The notes: generated by a model from the letters alone, not told the origin. Shown: positions 1 through 12,207, counted from the first letter of the stretch. The stretch: 64,000 nt of DNA from Strigops habroptila (GCF_004027225.2 NC_044290.2:11300906-11364905); one strand, 5' to 3'. Numbers and translations are program-made.

Positions 1-1335
1 AAGAGGTGAGAAAGCTGCAGGCTTTGAATCAGCACAGTTGATCCCCACTGAAACACCAAACTCCTCAAATGCAGCAGGCTCCGTGCCTCTATCTGCAAAA
101 GGCACTTGTTACTGCACCCCGAGAAAACACAGTGCTTGGACCATAAGCCTCTCAGACAGCTTCGTACAGAGTGTAAAGAGTCACAGCGCTTCAGAGATAA
201 CACAATGTAAATGAACACCGACACAACTCAGCGCCTGCAGCAACTTTCAGGTATTTTCAATCAGAAATAACTTCTTAGTAATACCAAAATATTTTAGTGT
301 TACACTCAAGAAATTCAGAACATCTGGGTCCTCGAGCACTTCCTCATGGGCAATATCTATAGGGGATATTCTGGGACCTTCGTAGAGCAGCTAAGTGAGG
401 AAGAGCCAGATGTGGAACTAGTTCCTACCAACAAAGCCCCATCACAGAGAGGGGTCAAGGCACAGCAAGTCACCTCTCTCAGGGCATTGCCTGGCCAACG
501 TCCATCAGGGAGAACCACCGAGCTCCTACCAGAGGCAGAGCACTGTACGTTTGCCTTACGGGAACAGGAGTGACATGGAGGAAAAGGGGGTCCCATCTGT
601 GGGACGAGGCCAGGCAGGACGGATGGGCAGCAGAGGGGAATGCTCCTTGCTTGCTCAGCTCCCAGCCCTGTTTCCAGGCTTGTTCTGGAAGGCAGGAGCA
701 GGAGAACCTGCAGGGCCTGAGGGCATCAGTCCTTCCCACGGCAAACAATAGGAAACCTCTCATTGACTTCCAGGAGACACTGCTCTGAAGGCTTTGTGCT
801 GCCTCCTGCTACCGAGAAGGAAATGAAGGTGTGGAATCCTGTCTCCACGTGGGAACGATCCACCACAGCCCTCATTGAGAAAACCGCACCCCAAACTGAA
901 AACCAATTATCTACTTAAAACAAAGGGACTTCCCTTCCCAGCTGGCCCCTTCAGCCTGGGATTGGCATCAGGGAAGCTCAGCACGATGTTGTGAAATAGA
1001 CAAGCAGCTTCAGAGACATCAGAGCAGAGGCTGGGCTGGCCCAAGCATCGACCTGTCCCACCTTCGTTGGTACCTTTCCTTGCCAGGTCTGTGCAATCAG
1101 GAGATTATCTCACAGACAAGCATATTTCCTGGTCAGAAAGGTGAGGCCAGCAACCAGCTGAACTTCTGATTCCTTCTAAGCTCAGTGCCTGCTCAATTCC
1201 ACTACATCCCTGCACAAGTGTCCTCTGTGAGCTAAAGCCGCTTTCAAGTAAGGATAGACAAACCTCTTGAGATTATCACATCACACACTTTCTATTGAGC
1301 AGCCACTGCTCAAGAAGCCCTGGGCTTTGCAAATA
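1..1335. other. Unannotated DNA, one exon-like segment
   Basis: No recognisable gene or repeat. Open frames here are at most about 94 codons, overlap each other in several frames and resemble no family I know. The one feature worth noting is the exon-like segment at 1087-1140, listed separately. Confidence 0.6.
1087..1140 (+). other. Candidate 54-nt exon (splice-site based)
   Basis: A pyrimidine-rich stretch ending in CCTTTCCTTGCCAG is followed by 54 nt and then the donor AAAG|GTGAGG. The length is a multiple of three and all three frames are open; frame 1 begins VCAIRRLSHRQ and frame 2 SVQSGDYLTDKH. No protein family is recognised. Both splice sites are close to consensus, but short AG...GT segments with open frames arise by chance, and no flanking exon was linked to it. 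Confidence 0.2.
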
Positions 1336-1868
1336 ACTTGGTTGGAAAAGACCTTTAAGATGATCGAGTCCAACTGTTAACACGGCACTGCCCAGTCTAC
1401 CACTAAACCATGTCCCTAAGTGCCACATCTCACATCTGTTAGATACCTTGAGGGATGATGACTCCTCCATCACCCCCAGGCAGCCTGTTCCAGTGCTTGA
1501 CAGCCCTTTTGGTGAAGAAATTGTTCCTCATATCAAACCTAAACCTCCCCTGGTGCAACTTGAGGCCATTTCTTCTCATCATATTGCTTGTAACATGGGA
1601 AGAGACCGACCCCCACCTTGCTACAACCTCTTTTCAGGTCAAGAGCAACAAGGTCTCCCCTGAGCATCCTTTTCTCCAGGCTGACCACCCCCAGTTTCCT
1701 CAGTTGCTCATCACAGAACTTGCCCTCTGGACACCCTCCAGCATCTCAATGTCTTTCTTGGAGTGAAGGGCCCAAAACTGAACCCAGTGTTCAAGATGCA
1801 GCCTCACAGGGACAAGTCCAGGGGACGATCACTGCCCTCATCCTGCTGGCCACACTATTGCTGACATA
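1336..1868 (-). mobile_element. CR1 LINE, older 3' fragment (about 530 bp)
   Basis: Read on the minus strand this is the 3' end of a CR1 retrotransposon. It includes the conserved terminal segment (GTTGGAAAAGACCTTTAAGA on the plus strand), the block around GGCAGCCTGTTCCAGTGCTTGACA, and the distal block ending in TGCTGGCCACACTATT. It keeps much more of the element than the other copies and belongs to a different, more diverged subfamily. Relative to the consensus I remember, it has a small internal deletion near 1715-1735. No reverse transcriptase frame survives; open frames at 1448-1869 are translations of the repeat. Confidence 0.95.
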
Positions 1869-4800
1869 AAATCATGGTCTTCTACTCCCAAAGCAGCCAA
1901 CCTACATCACATTCCTAAGCCTTCTCCCTAGCATTTGAGGTCTTCTGCTGTTTGGAAGTCTCAGAGCAAAGGTGTCCGGTTAGTTTAGATGTCACATCTC
2001 CACTTTTTGCCAGCCTGAGCAAACTCGGATGAGTTATTACAGGTGCAGAAAAGGGCAAAACCAAGCACATGTTCCCTGGAACTTGTCTGCACGTGGGTAC
2101 CTAGAAAACCTCAACTATAGACATCATCATTTTCCTAGGGCACACCAAGGAAGTCAAAGCTATGTGCTCTTTTGTATTCCAAATGCTTAATTTTCCCTTA
2201 CTTCGTAAATGATTAAGTTTGCAGACACACAAATTTCACACGTTTTGGAATTCTTTCAACATTTGAACACACATAAAATGTGGTGCTTCAGCAGCACCTG
2301 AGCTCTGCAACAGCCTCCAAAATAAGACAGAAATAAGCTATGTCCTGGTCTAGGAGATTTAAGGGCAGAGACTGAACTGAAGAATAAGATTCGAGCTGCA
2401 AGTTGAAGCTATAGATGATTTGCCAGTTTAAGCCCAGGTGTTGTAATCCTGTAACCTGTCTACCTCACATGCACAAGATGCCTTCAGATTGCCTTTTTAA
2501 GCAGCTGAATCAGCACTTCACCTTGGTTCCCACAGCATTCCCTGCAGGACAGCAACGAAGAGCTGGGATCCAGCACAGCACTTGCACAGAGCTGTTCTGG
2601 ATCAGGGTGGAGGGGTGAAGCCTGAGAACATTTCTGATGTCAGAAGCAATCAGGACATGCTAGAAGGTTCCACCATGACACAAAAGACTGTGATGCAACC
2701 ACTAGATATTTTCATCTCCTTACAGCAGAGGATTTCACTTCACAACCTCGCAGCCCAGAGGTGTTAAACGCATTGTTGTACGTGAGCAAGATTATATTTA
2801 AACATGGCAAGATGCATTGAATCTCCCTTGGTGGCAAGGCAAGTGACCTCTCTTACCCGAGGTGGGAAACCAGCACATCCGGCCTCTGATGCATCCCTTA
2901 GATACGCCAAGTTGTTAGGTGCTAACTGACATGCAATAAATCTGGTTTTTAGCTCGGTTAATTACCAGCCTTGTGCTCATGAGTAATACGATAGCATTTA
3001 AGGTGGGGCAGATTTTCCATTACAGAGCCCTGGTTGCATGAATTCCATGAGAAGTGTTTTCTGCTGGATGCAGCTTTGACAGAAGAGAGCTCTGCTCCAG
3101 CCTAAGCTTCTCAACCCCAAACCACCCCTCCAAACCACAACAGCCTTCTGCAGAGTGGTTCCTTCTGCAGGATAACACTCTGATCACCTCCACACGCATC
3201 ACTAGCACTGCTGTAGTTGACCTTGGACTAGTTTCATACCTCTCCAAACCTCCCCCTTTCTATACTATGGCCCTTACATCAACAGTGTTGGCAATATCAG
3301 ATGGATTGGAGGACATTATGCCTAAAAAAATAAGGAAGGAAATAATGCAATCCAGCCAAACTACTTCAGAAAAATGAAGTTCGAGGAACGAGGTGCTCAG
3401 GTTCCCAGCTGCAAGTTGCTCTGCAGCATGGTTCAATTCCATGTAGCAGCAAACTGGAGGATTTGGTAAAGGGAAAAACAGAGCCCCAACAGGAGGAAAT
3501 TCTCTAGGAGACAGGACAAAGTGGTTCATGAGAACACCTCTCTATACAACAGCAAACTCAAAACATAACCTCTGTAATCCCAACCTACACAGCTCACACA
3601 ATGTGTTGTACTTTTGACAGAGCAGAACCCATTGAGACAAACCTCAAGATGATGCTTTTCCAAAATACCCCTTTGCAGAGGCAGGTAGGTTCAAAGCAAC
3701 CTGCATCAAGGCTCAGTACAGAGAAGTTTTTTCTCAACAACAAGCTAGAGGAAAAAAGTCCATATGCTCAAAAATGTCCATGAAGGATTTTGTACAAACA
3801 TATGCACACAGTAAAAGGAATAATGGGAAAGCCCCACGACCACAGCCCTTGCCTGGAAGCCTGAGCTTAGGTCCTAAATCCAATACAAGGTCAAGGGGAA
3901 GGAAACGCTATCAGATGAGCCCTGGTCTTACAAGAGCAGCAGCAGGCCGGGACTCCAGGCAGACTGTCCTGGAAAGCTCAGCCTCTCCCAACACAAGCCA
4001 ACCACATATCAAAAACCTCATTTTCAGCCCAATGTGGAAACCTTTCGCATTTGCAGGGAGCTCCACAGATAGGACCACAATATACAAACAGCTCTTTGTG
4101 GAGCTGCAGTGATTTACTCATCGCATCTCAGCTCTTCACCTCCAGGTCTACTCAGTGCAGCCACTGACACTCAAGGTTTAGTCTGAGCAGCCTGAAACCA
4201 TACACTTACCCTCTGACAAAGAGGGACCCAATGCATTGCTACCCATGCACCCAGCCCCATGCTCCGCCTTGCTTTCCAGCTGACAGCTTTTGGTCAGAGG
4301 ACAACAGAAGATGAAGCAGGGGGGAAGGAATAAAAATAAATCCCTGCAGATTCTCATCTTCCTTCTCTAGTCTCCTCAAGTCATTGTTTTGCAGTACAAG
4401 TATTTCAGCTCTCACTGCACCAGGGAACAGGATTAGACAGGTCACTGCGGAATCAGATTACAGACTTTTACCTTTTTAACTTTTCTTCTCAGCACGTAGG
4501 CTGGCGAACTGACACCCGGCGAGGGAGCAAGCAAGGGACAGGCATGGGTGGAGATGGCAGCAAAACATCAGTGATTCAGTGAGATTTGCCAAGTCATTGG
4601 AAGTTCTCACGATTCCAGGACCTAAAAAAGAAGATAAAAAGAACCAAATGGGTTAAAATTAAAGAGCTCAGAAGAGAAAAAGTTTACATAACTCGTGCAG
4701 GCGACAAAAGGAGTACAAACGTCAGAACGTGGCCTGATAGAATTTAGTCCTAAAGGGCTTAATTTTCTTTCCAATACAGAATGGCATTTTCCCCTCTCAG

Positions 4801-5049
4801 CCCCACAGTTGCCTGCAGAGCCAGAAACCCCTTGGTACCCTGCAGTGCATGGCTGGTTTGTGGGGATGCAGAGAGTCCCAGTATTGGAAAGGTTTGGGAC
4901 TTTACAGGGGACTGTGGCAGCCACAGATTCCAAATCATTAGATGAGTCCTGCAGTTTCTGAGATAAATTGCTGTTTAACATGATGTTCCCTCAACCAGGG
5001 AGTACATCTGTCCTGCCTCAGCATCTCTCAATTTCTTCATGTGACAGCA
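1869..5049. other. Unannotated DNA
   Basis: No gene or repeat is recognised in this 3.2-kb stretch. Frames of 107-119 codons at 3054-3377 (+), 3774-4112 (+) and 4622-4981 (-) have no recognisable domain and no convincing splice signals. A donor-like GGTAAGTG occurs on the minus strand near 4206, with no matching acceptor that I can defend. Confidence 0.6.
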
Positions 5050-5294
5050 TATTAAGATTAGATCTTAAGAAGAAGTTCTTCCCTGTGAGGGTGCTGAGGC
5101 GCTGGCACAGGGTGCCCAGAGAAGCTGTGGCTGCCCCATCCCTGGCAGTGTTCAAGGCCAGATTGGACACAGGGGCTTGGAGCAACCTGCTCTAGTGGAA
5201 GGTGTCCCTGCCCGTGGCAGGGGGTTGGAGCTGGATGAGCTTTAAGGTCCCTTCCAACCCAAACCAGTCTGGGATTCTGTGATGATTCTATGAT
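5050..5294 (+). mobile_element. CR1 LINE 3' end, young type
   Basis: A plus-strand, 5'-truncated CR1. It runs from the AGATTAGATCTTAAGAAGAA block through CTGGCACAGGGTGCCCAGAG, TTGGAGCAACCTGCTCTAGT and CTTTAAGGTCCCTTCCAACC to a tail of degenerate octamers (GATTCTGTGATGATTCTATG). The intact 3' end with the octamer tail is how CR1 insertions normally look. It closely resembles the copies at 39434, 52113, 49523 and 53172. Confidence 0.97.
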
Positions 5295-8200
5295 CCTGCA
5301 ATGCCTGCAGCAAGTCCAGGAACTAGGACTGAATAACATTCACACAAAGACAATCCCAGGCTTGATTGGAAGACATCAAGAAATGGAAAAGATAAAGAGC
5401 CCATTCCAAAGGATAATCATTCTGGTAAAAGCATGTGTTAAACGTGTTATGTCTGTTTATAAATTAGAGCTATTAATGCTCATTACAATCTTCTGTGATA
5501 GCACAAGACAGCTTGTGTTCATCTTCTGTCTTGCAAACTGAAAGCTACACTGCCTGTCCCCACACTGCCTGCCCAGGAGCATCATACAGATTAGTTAATG
5601 CTTGAAACATCTTAAGTATGATTATTTGAAACACTTATTTAAACTAAGCCTTTTCACTGCAGTTAGCACTACTCCTGCTACATATTGATACATATTGACT
5701 CTTAATATAAAGAGTATTTTTGAGTGTATTTTGAGTATAACAACATATTTTTCCCCCCATAAGATACACGAGTTACTGAATTTACTACAATTAGCCTCAA
5801 AACAGAAGGAGCATAAAGAGATTAAATTAATTGCCCAGATTTATGCAAGGCAACCATGGCAGAGAACACCACAAACTCCTTCTCCAAAGCAGAGCAGTGC
5901 CCCAGTCAATGAACCGTTCTTCCTCTATTAATGCCTAAATGACAGGGGGGAAATAAATTACCAAATAAACTATTTGACCAGCTTGTTTTTTTTAATTTGT
6001 TCCCCAGTTACCTTCGTGTTTATTAACCTGGTTACCCCCCACTTTGTTATTCCAAGTCTTATCACCCTCAGATGTCAACAAGACAGCGTTTCTACCACAG
6101 CACACTAAGTTACCAACACTGTCAGATAACGCAGGGGTCATTAGCTGGACCTAGAAGACAGTTCTCATCTCATCCTACACCTGGAGCAGGCAGCAAGCCA
6201 TGGACCCAAAGGCAGGTAAGGACATGGTGTGAAACACAGCGACTGTGAAATTCCCAAGCCTTACGAGTTCAAACCGTGTGAACAATCGTAGATGACCAAG
6301 AACAACCTCTGGCAAATCCCAAGAAGCCAAGATGTAAAGATGTAAAGCTAAATAATCCTGTTTCTCCGCTGCAGGGCGTTGCTCATGAGTAACACTACAG
6401 CACCCAGGGTGTGCTGTGCCTCCCAGCACCATGTCCAGCTTCAGGGACCACAAGCTCTAAGGGAAAAACCACTTGCCTACAAATCACAGCCTGCAGGGAG
6501 TAAAACCAGGGTAGATTTCCCTCAAATAGCATCAACCTCTAATGTCAATTCAGGGTCTAATCCCCAGGGGCACACTGTATGGTTTTGTCTCAAAACTACT
6601 GAAGAAGGCTCTGACACATGATTTCAGCTCTGAGTCATCCCCATTTGACCAAATCAACTACTTTCCCAGCCAGAGGGATAACGAAGACAAACCAATATGA
6701 GCTGCATGCCAGAAAATATGCAGAAGAGCAGCTAAGTTTATTCCCCCATTAAGGGAACTATGAGCTAAACCCAACATTTCCTCAAGAGCATTCTTAGTGT
6801 ATGTACATTATAGACACAATGAGTTTCTGATGGTTTCATCACATTCAAACAGAAGCCTGAAGTACTGATTTCCAGAGCTATACAGTGATTTCATATCATG
6901 TGGTTAGTTTAGGAGTCCTTCCTATATGGCACAGCCTCCACAAGTAAACCACAGGCTTCCTCCCTCCCGTCCCTCCAATGACACCCATGGACAAACAAGA
7001 GAAACCAACAGCTTTAGGCAAAGACCAAAGAGTAGACTTTTGTCAACCCAGATGAACCTCCAAAGCAGAGGACATCATCAAACCAAGAACTGGAGCCACC
7101 TCCTCCAAGTCCTGCTGCTGGGGACACCGTGGGGCCGAGGCAGAGCCCTCCACCAGCCTGTGCCTGCCCCCAGGGCTCTGCACAGCTCAGGCACCACTGC
7201 AGACATTCCAGCATATCCCAAAATGGCCCAGAACATCTTCGCTAATAAAGTTCCTGAGATAAAGACTAACGCAACGCTTTTCACAGGCTTCTGCTGGGTA
7301 ATTACAAGCCTATCACTTCTGAGTTAATTACATACAGCTAAAGATGTTATTATGTGTAGATGGAAAAAAACCATCGTACTGGAAACAAGTTCCTTCTGCT
7401 CTTAGTTGGCTGATAGCTAAGTATTTCCAGAGAAGAGGAAAGGTGGGAAATCTCCATTTAAGCGGTGAGCGTGCTGTTGCATAACACTTCTACCTATGGA
7501 AGAGGGACCTGGGAGCAAACACATCTCAGATGAAGCACCACCTGAACCAGAAGACCTTTGAGACTCCACTGCTTGTGTTTGTGCCCTTGCTGTGACTACA
7601 GGCAGGAAGGGGTCAGGGAAGACAGAGATGAGCTGAGAGCTCTTGGAAATAAACCCAGATCCTTTGGTGTGCCAGCACCAAGATGTGGAGCAGTATTGGA
7701 TCCAAGCATCATTTTCTCTAGAGCTTCATAAATTAGACATTGGGGTGTCCAAATGGTCACCTGAAGGTGTCAGTGGCAAGAGCTCATTTTCTCTTAATGC
7801 TACCAGGGAAGGGTGGTAGGCTCAGGGAGCAATTAAGCAGCAACAAGTCCTGGTCCCTATTAACTGTAACTTCATTTTCAAACGATAAGCAAAGACAAAA
7901 AGGCATCATCACATGAAACATATGTGCAGCTCACCCCTTTCTTGGTTTGCAAGGGGACAGGGGGACATCTCTGCACATTTCTGGAGACAGAAAGTTTCCA
8001 AACAACATTTAGTACATGCACCCAGGAAGCCCACGCAAGGGCACAAAGAACATCATATTCCCCACCCCGCTCCATCACTGCTCTGCTATTTTAAGCAGAT
8101 AGCTTTGAAAAAAAAAGACGAGAAGCAGAAGAAACCCCGTCAAGCTGCAACAATTAATAAATGCCAAACAGATGCACACCAGCCTCTGTGGGATGATGTC

Positions 8201-8690
8201 TGCAACAGGCCAGGGCAAACCCCAGTGAATGCATTTCCGAGCTGGGCGCCTGAGGGCTAGAACAGGTAGCAACAGAGAGGGGGAGGAAAAAATTCACCAT
8301 TATAAAAAGCAATTGTTGGAGAAAACACTGAAAAGGAGCAGGCAAGAGAAGTGACAGTGTGGTTAAACAGTGGAGGTGGGGAAAGTAGCTGGAGATGCTG
8401 TCAGGAGGTGGGATGGGCTGTGTGCTGTAACCAGCCCCAGCTAACGGTCCATCACACGGTCACCACAGCCCTGCCATAGGTATATGGGGTGGTTTGGCTG
8501 CTGGGATGGACCCGTAGCCTTCCCTGGGAGATGATTTTCCAACAGTGTTATAAGCCTGGCTCAGCAGCAAAGGCTGGGAGCTCACACGGTGTGTTCCTGA
8601 GGGGTCGGCATCTCATGCTGCAGTGACCACGCGGCTTCGGAAAGCTGCTTGCTCTCATTAAAGACTCCAATGGATGCAGAATTTACTCTC
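5295..8690. other. Unannotated DNA, AT-rich in the first kilobase
   Basis: No gene recognised. An AT-rich part at 5440-6060 contains adjacent short tandem duplications at 5680-5737. A start codon in good Kozak context followed by a donor-like GGCAG|GTAAGG occurs near 6200-6216. The longest frame, 133 codons at 6926-7327 (+), has no recognisable domain. Confidence 0.55.
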
Positions 8691-8761
8691 GCCTTCCTCA
8701 CAAGTTGATCTAGTATTTAATTAAACTCCAAATAAACCCACACACACTTTCTTGTATGAAA

Positions 8762-8789
8762 TTGGCCACTGGCTGCTTCCAGTGGCCAG
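8762..8789. repeat. Perfect short hairpin (10-bp stem, 6-nt loop)
   Basis: GGCCACTGG (8764-8772) is followed by CTGCTT and then its exact reverse complement CCAGTGGCC (8779-8787). One more T-A pair extends it, then a T-G wobble and an A-T pair. The stem is too short for a microRNA precursor, and no function is assigned. Confidence 0.85.
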
Positions 8790-8894
8790 TCTCTGCCCGG
8801 GTGTCTCTGCATTTCCTGGCGTTGGGAGCGTTCGTGTATCAAGCACCTTTTGGAAAGATGCATCACCTCATCTCGTACCACTCATCCCATTCAG

Positions 8895-8948
8895 GTGCTG
8901 CTTCTAGAACTGAGTCAATCCTGAAAACATTTGCCACCAATATGTCAG
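8895..8948 (+). other. Candidate 54-nt exon (splice-site based)
   Basis: The acceptor CCACTCATCCCATTCAG is followed by 54 nt and the donor GTCAG|GTATGTAA. Only one frame is open across the segment (two leading nt, then AASRTESILKTFATNMS, then one nt), giving symmetric phase-1 boundaries. No family is recognised and no partner exon is identified. Confidence 0.18.
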
Positions 8949-9830
8949 GTATGTAAATTAGTATTTAAGTTCTGATGCCTTGTACCTAATTAAAGACTTA
9001 ATCTCCAGCTGCGCAGCTGAGACAGAGCAGCCAAGGAGGAACCATTCCCAGACAGCAGTTCACAGATGGTCCCTGCTACTGAAAAAGTCGCCTTGTTTTG
9101 GCAATTCCTGCTGAAAATCAGAGCTACTCCCTACTCCAGTCATAGGGAAATCCCAGCTTTTGACATGTCAACCTGGACCAAAAGGCCAGCAGCCTCAGTT
9201 GAGGTTCATCCATCACCATCACTGCAGCGATGAAGGCTCAACCCAGTGGTGGGCAGGCTGTCCCTCCACCATCTCACCTCCCCAGACAGGAGAGAGCTCC
9301 TGCAGCAACTCAGGTGTGGTTTTGCCTTTGCCTACCCACCCATCACCCTGGCTGCAGGAATGCAGCATGGTCAGTCCTGTTTACCCATGGAAACATCAGC
9401 CTGTTCTATCAAATGCACAACTGAAACCATTTCCAAGACACTTGCTGACCCCTCCACACCCATTCTGCAGTACAGGAGGCCAATAATTATTTACCCAGCA
9501 ACATATTAAATAAAGAGACCAAAAAAAAGCAGCAAGCTTTTAGGACAAGCAGAACTACTTATCATTTCCTTCAATCTAGGGTTGGGTGTTTGAGAGTCAT
9601 TCGCCTGCAGGTGATTGACAGCAGTGTTTTATGATGAAATACTGTTTGCAAAAACATCTTGCCTAAAAATGGTTCCACCAGAGCTAAGAAATTCCATCAG
9701 CTAATCTGACGTTGCCACCCACAAAATGTATTTCTCATGGATACAGACGTACCAGCCCCAGGACGCAGCATCAGCGGTGGGGTGGGGGAGAAGCAGATTT
9801 AACTGATGTTCTCCAAAATTCTGCACCCTT
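8949..9830. other. Unannotated DNA
   Basis: No gene or interspersed repeat is recognised. A perfect 12-bp palindrome, TTGACATGTCAA, lies at 9160-9171. Overlapping 64-108-codon plus-strand frames at 9160-9509 have no recognisable domain. Confidence 0.55.
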
Positions 9831-9893
9831 AGAATCAGAGGATCAACCAGGTTGGAAAAGACCTTTAAGGTCATCAAGTCCAACCATTAAACC
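9831..9893 (-). mobile_element. CR1 LINE 3' terminal fragment
   Basis: About 60 bp of the extreme CR1 3' end on the minus strand: AGAATCAGAGGATCAACCAG, then GGTTGGAAAAGACCTTTAAG, then TCATCAAGTCCAACCATTAA. It matches the same subfamily type as the old copy at 1336-1868, and only the last segment was inserted or survives. Confidence 0.85.
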
Positions 9894-10274
9894 ATGCAAT
9901 GAGGAAAACCAAACACCAATTTTAGTGCAATTTGGCCTTTGAATGAGGGACCTCACCATGCTTTGCAAGGCACAAGCAAGTGCTGTTTGGTCTATTCTTA
10001 GCCTCAAGCACCTTCACATGCCCTGGCCACAAGCTCCCCAAGTGCCCAGCTTTCTTCTATGAGCTGCTTGCAGTGAGAAAACACTGTGCACAAGACAAGA
10101 CCCAACATGTTTCCTCTTTGTGATGTGTTCGGACACCAAAACCACACATCTTTGGAGAGTGCCTTTATTCAAACTGCCCAGGACAACAGTAACATGAAGG
10201 CACAGAAGGGTTTATTCATTTCCCAAGTGGAGAAGGAACATTAAACAGATTTTGCAGCCTGTGCTGGCAGGAAG

Positions 10275-10408
10275 GAGGCAATATTCCCATTCTGCACAAG
10301 GGGAAACAAGGATACAGAGAGATAAAGTGGTCAGCCCAGGGTTTCTGAAGACCATCAGTAGCAAAACTGAAGTCAAGAGTCTCTGCATTCCAGTGCAGTG
10401 CTAAAATA
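10275..10408 (+). mobile_element. MIR-like ancient SINE fragment
   Basis: The order of motifs follows the 3' half of MIR/CORE-SINE elements. ATTCCCATTCTGCACAAGGG is the degraded 'cccattttacagatga' block. GGAAACAAGGATACAGAGAG is the 'ggaaactgaggcacagagag' block. The TCAGCCCAGGG, AAAACTGAAGTCAAGAGTCT and CATTCCAGTGCAGTGCTAA blocks follow. Divergence is high, as expected for an element predating the bird/mammal split. It is assigned from motif order only. Confidence 0.65.
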
Positions 10409-12190
10409 TATGATGCCATGGCTAGACTTCAGAGAGAAGCTCAAGAATGTTTCAAACTTAGTTTAGCTTCAGAAAGCAGCACACAAGGACACCCTTGAAG
10501 TTAATGAGCCCATCAGCACACCTAAAGTTTAAGGAAATTATTTGAGAACTTTCAAAGCAGCAAGTCAGTAAACGCCCTATATTGCCCAACTGAAGTGACC
10601 CACAAGCTGCCTTACTACCCCCAACATTTTCTAGGTTTGGTAACATCCTCTTTGCTCTTCAAAAAGGTGCCAGAATAGTCAAAAAGCCCTCAGCAAAAAT
10701 AAGCACAGAGGCAGAGAAATAAATGCAACCCCTTCTTCCCAGTGTTCCAAGCACTGCCAGCTCCTTGGAGAGGAGTATCTCCCACTCCTTTTCAGGGAGA
10801 GAGCCACCCCCAGGGTCACCTTCTCCAGCTTCCTTTGGGAGTCAAAGGGGAGAGCTGGGAGCCTACATCCCAGCCTAAAATAAAAGTCCAGGGCTGGTGT
10901 GTTGCCTTATCCAGTTAGATCAGCCTCTTCATTTCTAGATGACTAAATGAGCTGTGACAAGTTTGGCCCGAGTTACGTTCAAGCAGCCTCCCACAGAAGG
11001 CTTTCCAGATGCTGCTGCATTAACCTCGGCGATACACTCAGTAAATCCAAGGGCCACCCATTCTCCTTACAAAGCCCTTGGGCAGTTTGTGTCAGTCAAG
11101 CCGAAGCCAGGTCCACACAGTGCTCACACCCTGCTTTGGTGTCAGCTTATGTATAAACCACGACAGTGTAATGCACTCTATCCCTGTGAGCACAGCACGG
11201 ATCTGTGACAGGGTTTGGAACAGACACAAGTCAAAAAAAGAAAGGAAAAACATGAATAAAACCAAAAACATCCATGGAAAGTAGGGGTTTTCAAAAGCAC
11301 GAGGCAGGGAAGGTTAATTAAACCAGCTCGGGTGTTCCCTGCACCTCGGGCTAGTGTTGGGAAAAACAGCCCACATGCGCACAAGCAGAAAAAGGCAATA
11401 GCCCATAATATGCACCCAGGACTTCTCAAAAGCTTTTACCTAAATGTTGCCAGGGTGATGTGTACATAAGTGTGTCCTTGCCCTGAACTGCAATCACCAG
11501 CTTGACAGAGAACACCCAGCCGGGATCCGCAGGATCCGTAGACAGGCAGTGGTCAGGGAGTGGAATGGGACATTCTGCTGGGTTTAACCCGAGGTCCCAC
11601 CAGCTGTGGGGAGCCCTCGGAGCACCCCATGGCTCCCACCCCCCAAAAACCTGTGGGACAGCCGGGCTGAGACCACCCCCCAACACATTCCTACTTGGAA
11701 GGAGGAGACCGGAACTAGGAGCACACAGGAATGTGCAAGGGCAGGGAAGATGTTTGTTTTTAAAGGAGACTTTCTTAGAACATGATTCACCATATCAGAC
11801 ACTCTTAGGAAGGGAGGCATCTCACCAGGTGTTACTGACAGGGACTTCAACTACAGCAAGTGATGGTGGGTTTGATCCCTCCCCTAGAAGAACAGTTTGT
11901 GGGTGAAGTTGCTCTCACAGACATCAAGCCCTCTCCAGCTGTGCCAGCTGCTAAAGGAGCAACAGACTCTTCCACGTGGATGGGATGAATCTGAGGCAAT
12001 GCTCAAGAGAGCCTGAAGGACCACAGCCAAGTTCAGAAGATGCTCAAGTTAACAGCCTGCACTCTCCACCCCACTGAGCTCCCTGGACCGTTGCACAAGC
12101 ATCACCTCAGCATCTGGGAAGGACAACGAGTGTAAAGCAACAGGCTTGGAAAACCACCAAGACAGAACCAGGCCACATCTATGCTTAATG
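10409..12190. other. Unannotated DNA
   Basis: No gene or dispersed repeat is recognised. The longest frame is 134 codons at 11502-11906 (+), rich in G, P and S and without any domain I recognise. Confidence 0.55.
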
Positions 12191-12207
12191 AAAAAAAAAA
12201 AAAAAAA
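12191..12207 (+). repeat. Poly(A) run, 17 nt
   Basis: Seventeen consecutive A residues. There is no retrogene or SINE body upstream that I can recognise, so I treat it as a homopolymer tract rather than a retrotransposed tail. Confidence 0.95.

Noticed and set aside
1448..1869. Frames of 71-103 codons as genes
   Set aside because: They lie inside the CR1 copy and are translations of its non-coding 3' region.
3424..3445. GGTTCAATTCC as a tRNA B box
   Set aside because: No A box or cloverleaf arms can be built upstream; chance match.
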